Counted from the first letter of the stretch, positions 1-6,087 are shown. The stretch: 8,273 nt of DNA from Candidatus Falkowiibacteriota bacterium (GCA_030636285.1 DAOVXE010000025.1:1-8273); one strand, 5' to 3'. Made by a program: numbers and translations. The notes: a model not told the origin generated them from the letters alone.

Positions 1-1395
1 CATGGGCGGGCTTATAGCGATGACTATGGCTGGTTAAGCTTTAACTGCGAGGAAGGCGGACCAGTCGGACCAGTCGGGCAGGAATGGTGCGCCACTTCCA
101 GCTATTACGCGGCCATGGAGACAAATATTACGGGCTGGGCCTATAGTTCGGTTACGGATTGGATCAGTTTTAACTGCAATAACGAAGCTGAATGCGGTTC
201 CAGCACTTATGGCGTGCATTTGGATTATAATACCAAAACTTTGGCTGGCTATGCTTACAGCGACAATGTTGGCTGGATTAGTTTTCAGGAAGGTAGTTTA
301 CCGGGAGGATTGGTTAATTATAATTTTAATGTTAATTGTATAAACGGCAGCGCGTCATGCGATGGTGTTAATGATGATTGCACTGCCTGTTTGGACACGA
401 ATGGAGATGTTTATGGCTGGGCCAAAGTATTATCATATAGTGATAATGGTTGGATAAAATTTAATGATTCTACAGCACCTGCCTATAAGGTAGAGTTGAT
501 CGGAACTGATTTTGAAGGCTGGGCCTGGAATGGCAGTGACAGCGATGTCGGCGCGGGCTGGGTCAGCTTTAATTGTAATGATGGCGGCCCTGGAGATATT
601 TGCCCGCCCATCAGTTTAGCGGATTACAAAGTTACATATGGTGAATATTTTACGTATAATCAGATCCCGACCACCACTGACGAGACCGCCGGTTTGTTGG
701 TTATTCCATGCAATTACGCTGTTGACGGCTCCAGTGTCAGGCACTATACCCTGGGGTGGACATTTGAGGACCCTGACGGCGGTGATTCACAGAACGGTTA
801 TCAGATAGTAATTCATCAGGGAGTTGGCGGACCCACTCCTCCCGGTATACCGGATTTTGACACTGGCAAGTGCGTAGTCTTGGGAGGTGATTGCGTTGTC
901 GGACCTGGCGGATCAAATTTTAATTTATCCTCTTTAACCATAAATCCGGTTGCTTATGGCAATACTTATTCATGGTGGGTAAAGGTATGGGATAATAATG
1001 GCGGAGAATCAGACTGGCAGACCGGAGACGGCTTTACTGTTGAAAGTAATGAATATCCTGACCCCAGAAATTTTACCATAACGCCAAGTGATTTTAGCGC
1101 CGGGGAAGAAGTGCTGTTTGAAAGCCGGGACATGGGAATTTATTATAATGGCAACACGCCAAACGCCTGCAATACAATCAACTGCCAATGGCTCTGGGAT
1201 GAAAATCCTGATCTGGACAAAGCCACCTTTGATGGAAGCCTGGTTTCCAGCGCCACTTCTTCATCAATAATTATATTTTCAGATACGACTCCAACGGTTA
1301 TCAGGCTGCAGCTTACCAGCGGCGGCAACACCTGCGAGACTGCAACCAGCACCAATCCTAATGTAAGGCTGCCTTCATGGATTGAAACACGGTAG
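1..1395 (+). CDS. Cysteine-rich surface protein with GW-A-x-S repeats (5' partial)
   Basis: The frame is open from the first base to a TAG at 1393-1395 (464 residues visible). The true start and any signal peptide lie upstream, and the ATG at 115 falls inside a repeat, so it is not a credible start. Residues 1-195 carry five units of the pattern G-W-A-(Y/W)-S...G-W-(I/V)-S-F, several followed by N-C-N. Residues about 219-350 look like a fibronectin-III/Ig fold (LGWTFEDPDGG and YSWWVKVWDNNGGESDW motifs). Residues about 351-464 look PKD-like (YPDPRNFTITPSDFSAGEE, then CQWLWDENPD) and end in LPSWIETR. The many cysteines fit an extracellular, disulfide-bonded protein. Repeat proteins of this style are common in Parcubacteria, often beside prepilin genes; I know no proven function. 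Its position before four prepilin genes suggests a pilus-linked adhesin or surface-layer component (inference). No catalytic motif is visible. Confidence 0.85.
   Translation, partial: HGRAYSDDYGWLSFNCEEGGPVGPVGQEWCATSSYYAAMETNITGWAYSSVTDWISFNCNNEAECGSSTYGVHLDYNTKTLAGYAYSDNVGWISFQEGSLPGGLVNYNFNVNCINGSASCDGVNDDCTACLDTNGDVYGWAKVLSYSDNGWIKFNDSTAPAYKVELIGTDFEGWAWNGSDSDVGAGWVSFNCNDGGPGDICPPISLADYKVTYGEYFTYNQIPTTTDETAGLLVIPCNYAVDGSSVRHYTLGWTFEDPDGGDSQNGYQIVIHQGVGGPTPPGIPDFDTGKCVVLGGDCVVGPGGSNFNLSSLTINPVAYGNTYSWWVKVWDNNGGESDWQTGDGFTVESNEYPDPRNFTITPSDFSAGEEVLFESRDMGIYYNGNTPNACNTINCQWLWDENPDLDKATFDGSLVSSATSSSIIIFSDTTPTVIRLQLTSGGNTCETATSTNPNVRLPSWIETR
4..582 (+). repeat. Five coding GWxxS...GWISF tryptophan repeats
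   Basis: Within the partial surface protein, related units start near bases 4 (GRAYSDDYGWLSFNC), 133 (GWAYSSVTDWISFNC), 247 (GYAYSDNVGWISF), 415 (GWAKVLSYSDNGWIKF) and 517 (GWAWNGSDSDVGAGWVSFNC). They are 100-170 bases apart and conserved only at protein level, so they are diverged duplications. The paired Gly-Trp at both ends of each unit suggests a short beta-hairpin or one blade of a repeat fold (inference). The first unit is cut by the window edge, so more units may lie upstream. Confidence 0.8.
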
Positions 1396-1423
1396 CAGAC
1401 CACAGACTTAAGACAACAGAATT
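1396..1423 (+). repeat. Heptamer element, copy A (directly after surface-protein stop)
   Basis: Four consecutive 7-base units in register (CAGACCA at 1396, CAGACTT at 1403, AAGACAA at 1410, CAGAATT at 1417) begin at the base after the TAG stop codon. They match the CAGACRR consensus of the copies at 5619-5653, 6088-6168 and 7939-7997 (the last two on the minus strand). Its outer edge, AGACCACAGAC, corresponds to AGACCGCAGAC at the outer edge of those two copies read on the minus strand. This looks like a decayed copy lacking the hairpin loop half. Confidence 0.6.
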
Positions 1424-1500
1424 AAACAAAAGTTATACCCCTTTGCTTTTCTAATTCCGATTTTATTGATATCTAGAAATTTGGTTTATTGCCAAACTTT

Positions 1501-1522
1501 AAACATGTTTACGCGTATACGC
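1501..1522. repeat. Two adjacent perfect 10-bp palindromes in the pilin leader
   Basis: AAACATGTTT (1501-1510) and GCGTATACGC (1513-1522) are each perfect palindromes two bases apart, about 85-105 bases upstream of the first prepilin gene. Part of the second (CGTATA, 1514-1519) is matched again by TATACG at 1533-1538. Such dyads could be operator half-sites near the promoter of the prepilin operon, but no regulator gene is in the window, and AT-rich sequence makes short palindromes fairly cheap. No confident -35/-10 pair could be placed; TATATATTAT near 1561-1570 is the best -10-like stretch. Confidence 0.3.
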
Positions 1523-1568
1523 TCCGGGGCATTATACGGAATTTAATTAATAATGGAGTATATATATT

Positions 1569-1595
1569 ATTAGCGTGGGATTTTTCCACGCTAAT
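1569..1595 (+). promoter_or_regulatory. 10-bp perfect hairpin just before first prepilin gene
   Basis: ATTAGCGTGG (1569-1578) pairs perfectly with CCACGCTAAT (1586-1595) around the 7-base loop GATTTTT. The stem ends 11 bases before the ATG at 1607, where a ribosome binding site would lie, and no Shine-Dalgarno sequence is visible there. Neither strand has the T-tract expected after an intrinsic terminator (the downstream bases are ATTTGGAATTAAA in the + direction), so a 5'-UTR structure affecting translation or mRNA stability is more likely than a terminator. Confidence 0.5.
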
Positions 1596-1606
1596 TTGGA
1601 ATTAAA

Positions 1607-2179
1607 ATGAAAAAACGAAATAAAATATTTAAAAATATTTTTGGGCATACTCTGGTTGAGCTCCTGGTGGGCCTTTCTATTATTGGCTTGATTTCTTCAA
1701 TGGTAGTTGTGAATATGCGTAATACCGGCCAAACCGCCAGCCTGGATAGCGCCGCCTTAAAGCTGGTGTCTGACATCCGTCTTGTTCAGGATCATGCCCT
1801 TGGCTTAAAGGATAAAGATGGTTCTTATCCGGCCGGCGGCTGGGGCCTTTATTTGCGAAAAGTTAACCCTAACAACGAATCTTATCAAATTTTTGCCGAT
1901 GTTAATAATAACCATGAATATGACAGCGGCGTAGTTGAAGATTTTAATAAAATAGATTTACAGGGAGATGTTATTATCAGTAATCTTGATCTGGATGGTA
2001 GTCAGCGCAATACTATTCATTTAATATTTATCCCGCCGGATCCAACAGTTAGTATATGCTACAATCCGGCTAGCTGCGTTTCACCTGCCGGTCGGGATTT
2101 AATTATAACCTTGTCCCAAGGCACTGATTCCAGGGATATTGTCGTTAATAATTTTGGCTTGATTGATATTGAAAATTAA
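1607..2179 (+). CDS. Prepilin-like protein, GspH/FimT type
   Basis: A 190-residue prepilin-like protein with a class III signal: a basic leader of 13 residues (MKKRNKIFKNIFG), then cleavage after Gly13 and a hydrophobic helix HTLVELLVGLSIIGLISS, with Glu18 at the +5 position needed for assembly. The segment ALKLVSDIRLVQDHALG after the helix resembles GspH/FimT pseudopilins and minor pilins, which sit near the pilus tip. The ATG at 1607 is chosen because it gives a leader of normal length; it has no Shine-Dalgarno sequence. Unusually, residue +1 is His instead of the usual Phe/Met. It is first of four prepilin genes in H-I-J-K order and 67 bases upstream of the next. The C-terminal domain has two cysteines (near residues 145 and 151) and is otherwise not diagnostic. 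The family call is firm; the exact subfamily is an inference. Confidence 0.85.
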   Translation: MKKRNKIFKNIFGHTLVELLVGLSIIGLISSMVVVNMRNTGQTASLDSAALKLVSDIRLVQDHALGLKDKDGSYPAGGWGLYLRKVNPNNESYQIFADVNNNHEYDSGVVEDFNKIDLQGDVIISNLDLDGSQRNTIHLIFIPPDPTVSICYNPASCVSPAGRDLIITLSQGTDSRDIVVNNFGLIDIEN

Positions 2180-2184
2180 CGTTA

Positions 2185-2221
2185 TTTTCCCTGGCGGGAA
2201 AAGCCGCACTACAAATGCGGC
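2185..2221 (+). promoter_or_regulatory. Twin hairpins between first and second prepilin genes
   Basis: Two perfect stems abut: TTTTCCC/GGGAAAA (2185-2191 with 2196-2202, loop TGGC) and GCCGCA/TGCGGC (2203-2208 with 2216-2221, loop CTACAAA). They fill more than half of the 67-base gap between the two genes. No T-tract follows, so termination seems unlikely. An intercistronic structure that protects or sets the ratio of the flanking mRNA segments is the simplest reading (inference). The second stem ends 12 bases before the AAGG ribosome-binding candidate of the next gene. Confidence 0.5.
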
Positions 2222-2233
2222 ACATACGAATGC

Positions 2234-2237
2234 AAGG
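2234..2237 (+). promoter_or_regulatory. Candidate ribosome binding site for the PilV-like gene
   Basis: AAGG lies nine bases before the ATG at 2247. It supports starting the PilV-like protein at 2247 rather than at the in-frame ATG at 2163, which would overlap the previous gene and add a non-hydrophobic 28-residue extension read through the twin hairpins. Confidence 0.45.
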
Positions 2238-2246
2238 CGAATATAT

Positions 2247-2795
2247 ATGCTTAAGATTTATAAAAACAAAAAAGGTTTTTCCATGATGGAATTGATGGTG
2301 GTGATAACGATCATCGTTTTCGGCCTTTTGGGCGTGTCTTCATTGGTAATACAGAATCTGCAGGCTCAGAGCGTGAATAAAGAATATTTGATCGCTTCTA
2401 TGCTGGCTCAGGAAGGTTTGGAATTGGTCCGCAACCAGCGGGATAATAATTGGCTGGATCAGGCGGATTGGAAAGACGGAGCGCTCGGGCCAGGGTCAAA
2501 CACTGATATCGCGCAAAACGACCAAACCTATATAATAGATTATCGCGGTTTTGAGTTTGTTAATGACACGCCGGATTTAGGCGATCTGGGCAGTGATCCA
2601 ACCAGGCTTTATGAAGACGCTAACGGTTATTATACGACTGTAAATACTGGTAATGCCACTGCGTATTACCGCTTGATTTATATTACCGAAGACGCAAGCA
2701 ATAATTTTATAGGTGCTTCATCTACAATAATGTGGGAAAATCGGGGTAATACCAGGACATATCAAGCCGATACTATTTTTTATGACTGGCGATAA
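2247..2795 (+). CDS. Prepilin-like protein, PilV/GspI type
   Basis: A 182-residue protein starting MLKIYKNKKG, with prepilin peptidase cleavage expected after Gly10 and a mature N-terminus FSMMELMVVITIIVFGLLG that has Phe at +1 and Glu15 at +5, the textbook type IV pilin signature. The downstream motif LIASMLAQEGLELVRNQRDNNWL (residues about 46-68) is typical of PilV/GspI-like minor pilins, where the LA-EGxE segment continues the N-terminal helix. The rest is a polar globular domain rich in Tyr, Asn and Asp (for example TAYYRLIYITED) with no cysteine. Expected at the inner membrane and then in the pilus or pseudopilus. Its 3' end overlaps the next gene by 14 bases, indicating co-translation. 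The start at 2247 is preferred over 2163 because of the leader length and the AAGG upstream. Confidence 0.88.
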   Translation: MLKIYKNKKGFSMMELMVVITIIVFGLLGVSSLVIQNLQAQSVNKEYLIASMLAQEGLELVRNQRDNNWLDQADWKDGALGPGSNTDIAQNDQTYIIDYRGFEFVNDTPDLGDLGSDPTRLYEDANGYYTTVNTGNATAYYRLIYITEDASNNFIGASSTIMWENRGNTRTYQADTIFYDWR

Positions 2796-3360
2796 AAACA
2801 AAAAAATATTTTTTAACAACAAAGGAACCTCGCTTCTGGAGATAATTGTCTGCATTGGTATTTTTGCGTTAATTATTGTGTTAACAACCGGCATATTTCA
2901 GTCCGTAGTAGAGGGCCAGCGCCAGGCCATCTCGGCCCAGCATACCCAGGAAAGCGTTCGCTATGTTATGGAAGTGATCAGCAAGGATATCAGGCAGGCG
3001 ATCAGGGATAATGACGATTCTTGCGGCGCCTATTATACGAATGTTAACCGGGTTTTTAACCAAAGCGACAGTAATACTTTATTTTTTGAAAATAAACATG
3101 GCGATTGCATCCAATATTATCTTGACGGCACCAGTTTAATGCAAAGAAAAAACGGAACAGCCGTATCAACCACTCCGGACGAGATTGAAATAAGCGATCT
3201 GGAATTTATAGTTAAGTCCAACGCTGTTGGCGTATCGCCGGCGAACCGGATCCAGCAAATAGTAACCATAAAAATGAAAGTTGAGGCTAGATCAGTCAAA
3301 GTTTCCGGTAAAAACCCTTTTTATATCCAAACCTGCGTTTCATCCCGTTTTTATGAATAA
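2782..3360 (+). CDS. Prepilin-like protein, PilW/GspJ type
   Basis: A 192-residue protein with leader MTGDKNKKIFFNNKG, expected cleavage after Gly15, and helix TSLLEIIVCIGIFALIIVL carrying Glu20 at +5; Thr at +1 is less common than Phe. The following segment VVEGQRQAISAQHTQESVRYVMEVISKDIRQAIRD is characteristic of PilW/GspJ-like minor pilins, in which a long helix leads into an SxDIRxA-type stretch. Cysteines occur in the globular part (SCGAYY, GDCIQYY and near the C-terminus QTC), possibly forming disulfides outside the cell. It starts 14 bases inside the preceding PilV-like gene and its stop overlaps the next gene, so translation is probably coupled; no Shine-Dalgarno sequence is seen. It likely forms a complex with the neighbouring I- and K-type pilins. 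Confidence 0.87.
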   Translation: MTGDKNKKIFFNNKGTSLLEIIVCIGIFALIIVLTTGIFQSVVEGQRQAISAQHTQESVRYVMEVISKDIRQAIRDNDDSCGAYYTNVNRVFNQSDSNTLFFENKHGDCIQYYLDGTSLMQRKNGTAVSTTPDEIEISDLEFIVKSNAVGVSPANRIQQIVTIKMKVEARSVKVSGKNPFYIQTCVSSRFYE

Positions 3361-3793
3361 AATTCTAAAAAATTTATTAAACAGCCAAAAAGGCGGCACT
3401 GCTCTGTTAATAACGCTTTTGATATTATTTGCCATACTTACGGTTACTTTTACGGCCAGTGATATTGTGCTTAGCGGATTAAAGATGTCTAAAGAGCGCT
3501 ATAATTCAACCAAGGCCTATTTCGCGGCCGAGTCGGCCGGGGAACGAATTATCTGGCACGTGCGAAAAGCAGCTGATTTTAATACCGGCGGCTGTGTTAA
3601 TGGCGACTATATCAGCTTTGATGTCCTCGGCGAATGCGGAGGAGGTGTTTGCTGCGTTGGCGTTTTAAGAGAATATACTTTAAGCAATAATGCTAAATAC
3701 AGTATTCAATATAGTTATTCAGCGCCATTAACCACTCTAAGCTGTTTAGGGGAATACGCTTCAGTCGGGCGGCGGATTGAATTAATATATTAA
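3353..3793 (+). CDS. PilX/GspK-like minor pilin
   Basis: A 146-residue protein starting at the ATG at 3353, which overlaps the end of the PilW-like gene by 8 bases. An in-frame ATG at 3281 lies deep inside that gene and would bury the signal, so it is not used. The leader MNKILKNLLNSQKG precedes the hydrophobic helix GTALLITLLILFAILTVTF, which has no Glu at +5 (Leu19 is there). Absence of Glu5 is a hallmark of GspK and many PilX proteins, which cap the pilus tip. The motif AYFAAESAGERIIW (residues 55-68) matches the PilX N-terminal family. Five cysteines, including GGGVCCVG, lie in the short C-terminal domain. It is much shorter than GspK, so PilX-like is the better name. It is the last gene of the prepilin block; non-coding sequence follows. 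Confidence 0.82.
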   Translation: MNKILKNLLNSQKGGTALLITLLILFAILTVTFTASDIVLSGLKMSKERYNSTKAYFAAESAGERIIWHVRKAADFNTGGCVNGDYISFDVLGECGGGVCCVGVLREYTLSNNAKYSIQYSYSAPLTTLSCLGEYASVGRRIELIY

Positions 3794-3871
3794 TATAGGA
3801 TTTACGCGTTTTAATTTATGTTAAGTATTTAGGCTATTAAAAAAACGGTTGCCAGTCATTCATATTTTTTT

Positions 3872-3967
3872 CCCACAAATCAACGAATCAATTACAAATT
3901 TACAAATACCAGCTAAATGTTTATTTTAGTATTTGTAAATTTGTAAAAAGATTTGTTAATTCGTGGG
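3872..3967. repeat. Large inverted repeat built of ATTTGTAA-type octamers
   Basis: The left arm 3872-3909 and right arm 3929-3967 are reverse complements at about 33 of 39 aligned positions. The inner 18 bp are perfect (TTACAAATTTACAAATAC at 3892-3909 against 3929-3946). The 19-base loop contains a smaller stem, CTAAAT/ATTTTAG. The right arm is a run of degenerate 8-base units (ATTTGTAA twice, ATTTGTTA, ATTCGTGG), and the ends are CCCAC/GTGGG. It sits between the prepilin block and ligA. It has the form of a non-coding miniature or REP-like element; as RNA it could also act as a bidirectional transcription barrier, with a T-run at 3864-3871 on its left side that would follow the stem for leftward transcripts only as A. 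No ORF lies inside. Confidence 0.75.
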
Positions 3968-4048
3968 GGTAAAAGGTGATAATTCACCAATAGAGAATAA
4001 AACAGGTTAAAGATGGTTATTAATTGAAATTGTAAATTTAGTAGTTAA
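3968..4048 (+). other. ligA leader, AT-rich, no clear promoter
   Basis: Between the inverted repeat and the ligA ATG the only structure is a small stem GGTGA/TCACC (3975-3979 with 3984-3988, loop TAAT). No convincing -35/-10 pair or Shine-Dalgarno sequence is visible. The stretch ATTGTAAATTTA (about 4029-4040) resembles the octamer units of the inverted repeat and may be a decayed fragment of it. Confidence 0.35.
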
Positions 4049-6082
4049 ATGGATAAAAATTTTGCTAAAAACAGGATAGAAAAATTAAAAAAGGAAATAG
4101 CTTTTCATCGCTATCAGTATCATGTGCGGGATTTGGAAAGTATAAGCCAGGAGGCTTTGGACAGCCTAAAAAACGAGCTCTTTAAGCTGGAACAGGAGTT
4201 TCCGGATTTTATTACTCCGGATTCGCCGACCCAGCGCGTTGGCGGCCGGCCTTTGGATAAATTTAAAAAAGCCGCTCATTCCTCGCGCATGCTGTCCCTT
4301 TTTGACGCTTTTAATAAGCAGGACATGGCTGATTGGGAGTCTCGCTTAAAAAAGCTGACTAATGAAAAGTTGGACTATTTTTGCGAGCTTAAACTTGACG
4401 GAATAGCAATCGCGCTTCGTTATGAGAATAATAGCCTGGTTCAAGCGATTACCCGGGGCGATGGGCGAATAGGGGAAGATGTGACCGGGAATATCAAAAC
4501 CATTGATTCTGTTCCTCTTAATCTGGCAGATAAAATAAAGAATATTGAAGTGCGCGGCGAAATAATCATGACCAAGGCGGTTTTTAAAGAGTTAAACCAA
4601 AAATATAAAAAAGCCAACAAGCCCGAGCTGAAGAATCCGCGCAACGCGGCTGCCGGCTCGGTTCGCCAGCTAGATCCGAAATTGGCGGCCGAGAGAAAGC
4701 TTGATTTTATCGCATACGAGATTGCGGCCGATATGGGCCTTAAGAAAAATGAAGAAAAGCGGGAACTGCTTGCCCGGCTTGGTTTTAAGACTTTGCGTGA
4801 GAATAAATATTGCGCTAATTTGCAAGCGGTTAACAAGATGCACGCGCATTGGGAAAAGAACCGGGATAAGCTGCCTTTTGAGGTTGACGGCATGGTAGTA
4901 AAGGTTAATGATTTGGCCCTATGGAATATTCTTGGTACGGTCGGCAAGGGCCCCAGATATATGATGGCCTACAAATTCGCCGGCATTCAGGTAACGACCA
5001 GGATCAAGGAAGTGGTCTGGCAAGTCGGACGAACCGGCGTATTAACACCCATAGCAGTGCTGGAACCGGCCAATGTAGGCGGAGTTACGGTAACGCACGC
5101 CACGCTTCATAATATGGATGAGATCAAACGTCTTAAGCTGAAAATCGGAGATACCGTGATTCTTGAGCGCGCCGGCGATGTTATTCCTAAGGTAATAAAA
5201 GCGCTTCCAAAACTTCGGACTGGCAAGGAAAAAATGATTATCGCGCCTAAGAAGTGTTTGATCTGCGCTTCAGATATTAAAAAAATAAAAGGCGAAGTGG
5301 CGCATCGCTGTATTAATAATGATTGCTACGCGGTTAATTTGCGCAGGCTGTCCCATTGGACCAGCAAGGGCGCGGTTGATATTGAGGGTTTGGGACCGAG
5401 GATCATTGAACAGCTTATGAAAGAAGGCCTAATAAGCGATGTGGCTGATTTTTATTCTCTAGCCGCGGGAGATTTAAAACCTTTGGAAAGATTTGCTGAC
5501 AAATCAGCCGAGAATTTGGTTGATTCAATACAGGCGAAGAAAAATATTTTGCTAGAGCGATTTTTAATCGGTCTTGGGATCAGGCATATCGGGGAAGAGA
5601 GCGCGCTGCTTTTAGCAGCAGAAAGCAGAAAGCAGACGGCAGACAACAGACAAGAGAATAAAATTTCTCAAATTAAAAAAATATTTAGTGATTATACTAT
5701 TGAAGAATTAGAAAATTTGCCGGATATTGGGCCGATTGTGGCCAGGAGCGTGTATGATTGGTTTCATAATAAGTTAAATATTGAGCTGTTAAATAAACTG
5801 GAAAAAGCCGGTGTTGTTATTGATATTGCCCATTTAAAGACAAGGAAAAGACCCTCTGAATTAAGCGGGAAAAGCATTGTTTTAACCGGAAGTTTAAAGA
5901 GTTTGACAAGGGAGCGGGCAAAGGCTAAAATAAGAGAATTAGGCGGTAAGATCAGTTCCGCGGTTAGCCCAAAAACCGATCTGATTGTGGCTGGCAAAGA
6001 CCCGGGGAGTAAATTTGAAAAAGCTAAAGAACTGGGAGTGAAGATAATTAGCGAAGAAGAATTTTTAAAGATGATTAAATAA
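4049..6082 (+). CDS. ligA: NAD+-dependent DNA ligase LigA
   Basis: 677 residues (E. coli LigA has 671). It seals nicks in replication and repair using NAD+. All domains are present: Ia (residues 1-~65), the nucleotidyltransferase domain with catalytic Lys115 in CELKLDG, RGDG at 136-139, Glu171 in VRGE, NPRNAAAGS from 196, DGMVVKVN with Lys285, and Lys309 in AYKF. Then follow the OB fold (QVGRTGVLTPIA), a zinc finger (Cys403, 406, 421, 426), helix-hairpin-helix repeats and a C-terminal BRCT domain from about 605 (SGKSIVLTGSL). Two oddities stand out. In domain Ia, the positions of E. coli Asp32 and Tyr35 are Gln34 and Leu37, while Tyr24, His25 and Asp38 are kept. Residues 525-536 come from an inserted heptamer repeat and lengthen the HhH region by about 14 residues. 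The ATG at 4049 aligns with family N-termini; no Shine-Dalgarno sequence is seen. Confidence 0.97.
   Translation: MDKNFAKNRIEKLKKEIAFHRYQYHVRDLESISQEALDSLKNELFKLEQEFPDFITPDSPTQRVGGRPLDKFKKAAHSSRMLSLFDAFNKQDMADWESRLKKLTNEKLDYFCELKLDGIAIALRYENNSLVQAITRGDGRIGEDVTGNIKTIDSVPLNLADKIKNIEVRGEIIMTKAVFKELNQKYKKANKPELKNPRNAAAGSVRQLDPKLAAERKLDFIAYEIAADMGLKKNEEKRELLARLGFKTLRENKYCANLQAVNKMHAHWEKNRDKLPFEVDGMVVKVNDLALWNILGTVGKGPRYMMAYKFAGIQVTTRIKEVVWQVGRTGVLTPIAVLEPANVGGVTVTHATLHNMDEIKRLKLKIGDTVILERAGDVIPKVIKALPKLRTGKEKMIIAPKKCLICASDIKKIKGEVAHRCINNDCYAVNLRRLSHWTSKGAVDIEGLGPRIIEQLMKEGLISDVADFYSLAAGDLKPLERFADKSAENLVDSIQAKKNILLERFLIGLGIRHIGEESALLLAAESRKQTADNRQENKISQIKKIFSDYTIEELENLPDIGPIVARSVYDWFHNKLNIELLNKLEKAGVVIDIAHLKTRKRPSELSGKSIVLTGSLKSLTRERAKAKIRELGGKISSAVSPKTDLIVAGKDPGSKFEKAKELGVKIISEEEFLKMIK
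5619..5653 (+). repeat. Heptamer element, copy B, in frame inside ligA
   Basis: Five consecutive 7-base units (CAGAAAG at 5619 and 5626, CAGACGG at 5633, CAGACAA at 5640 and 5647) lie within ligA and encode the polar stretch AESRKQTADNRQ (residues 524-535). Compared from memory with E. coli LigA, the segment between GE-x2-A and IEEL is 36 residues instead of 22. The excess of 14 residues equals 42 bases or six heptamers, which is the smallest multiple range that keeps both the unit length and the reading frame. A short stem CTGCT/AGCAG (5606-5618) adjoins its left edge. Confidence 0.75.
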
Positions 6083-6087
6083 TTAAT

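Noticed and set aside
1569..1595. Intrinsic terminator for the surface-protein gene
   Set aside because: The stem is strong but no T-tract follows on either strand, and it is nearly 175 bases after the stop codon and next to the following start.
1461..1606. Promoter for the prepilin operon
   Set aside because: TTGCCA (1489-1494) and TATATT-like boxes exist, but not with acceptable spacing to each other, and AT-rich sequence gives many false -10 matches; only the dyads are reported.
2163..2246. Upstream ATG for the PilV-like gene
   Set aside because: It overlaps the previous gene, runs through the twin hairpins and would place 38 residues before the prepilin cleavage Gly; the ATG at 2247 gives a normal 10-residue leader with AAGG upstream.
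3281..3352. Upstream ATG for the PilX-like gene
   Set aside because: It lies deep inside the PilW-like gene and adds a non-signal leader; 3353 gives the expected short basic leader and an 8-base coupling overlap.
4441..4947. Long minus-strand open frame (168 codons) opposite ligA, and similar ones opposite gatA and the LigA 3' end
   Set aside because: They are antisense shadows of strongly conserved coding sequence, with low-complexity Ser/Phe/Leu-rich translations and no family resemblance.
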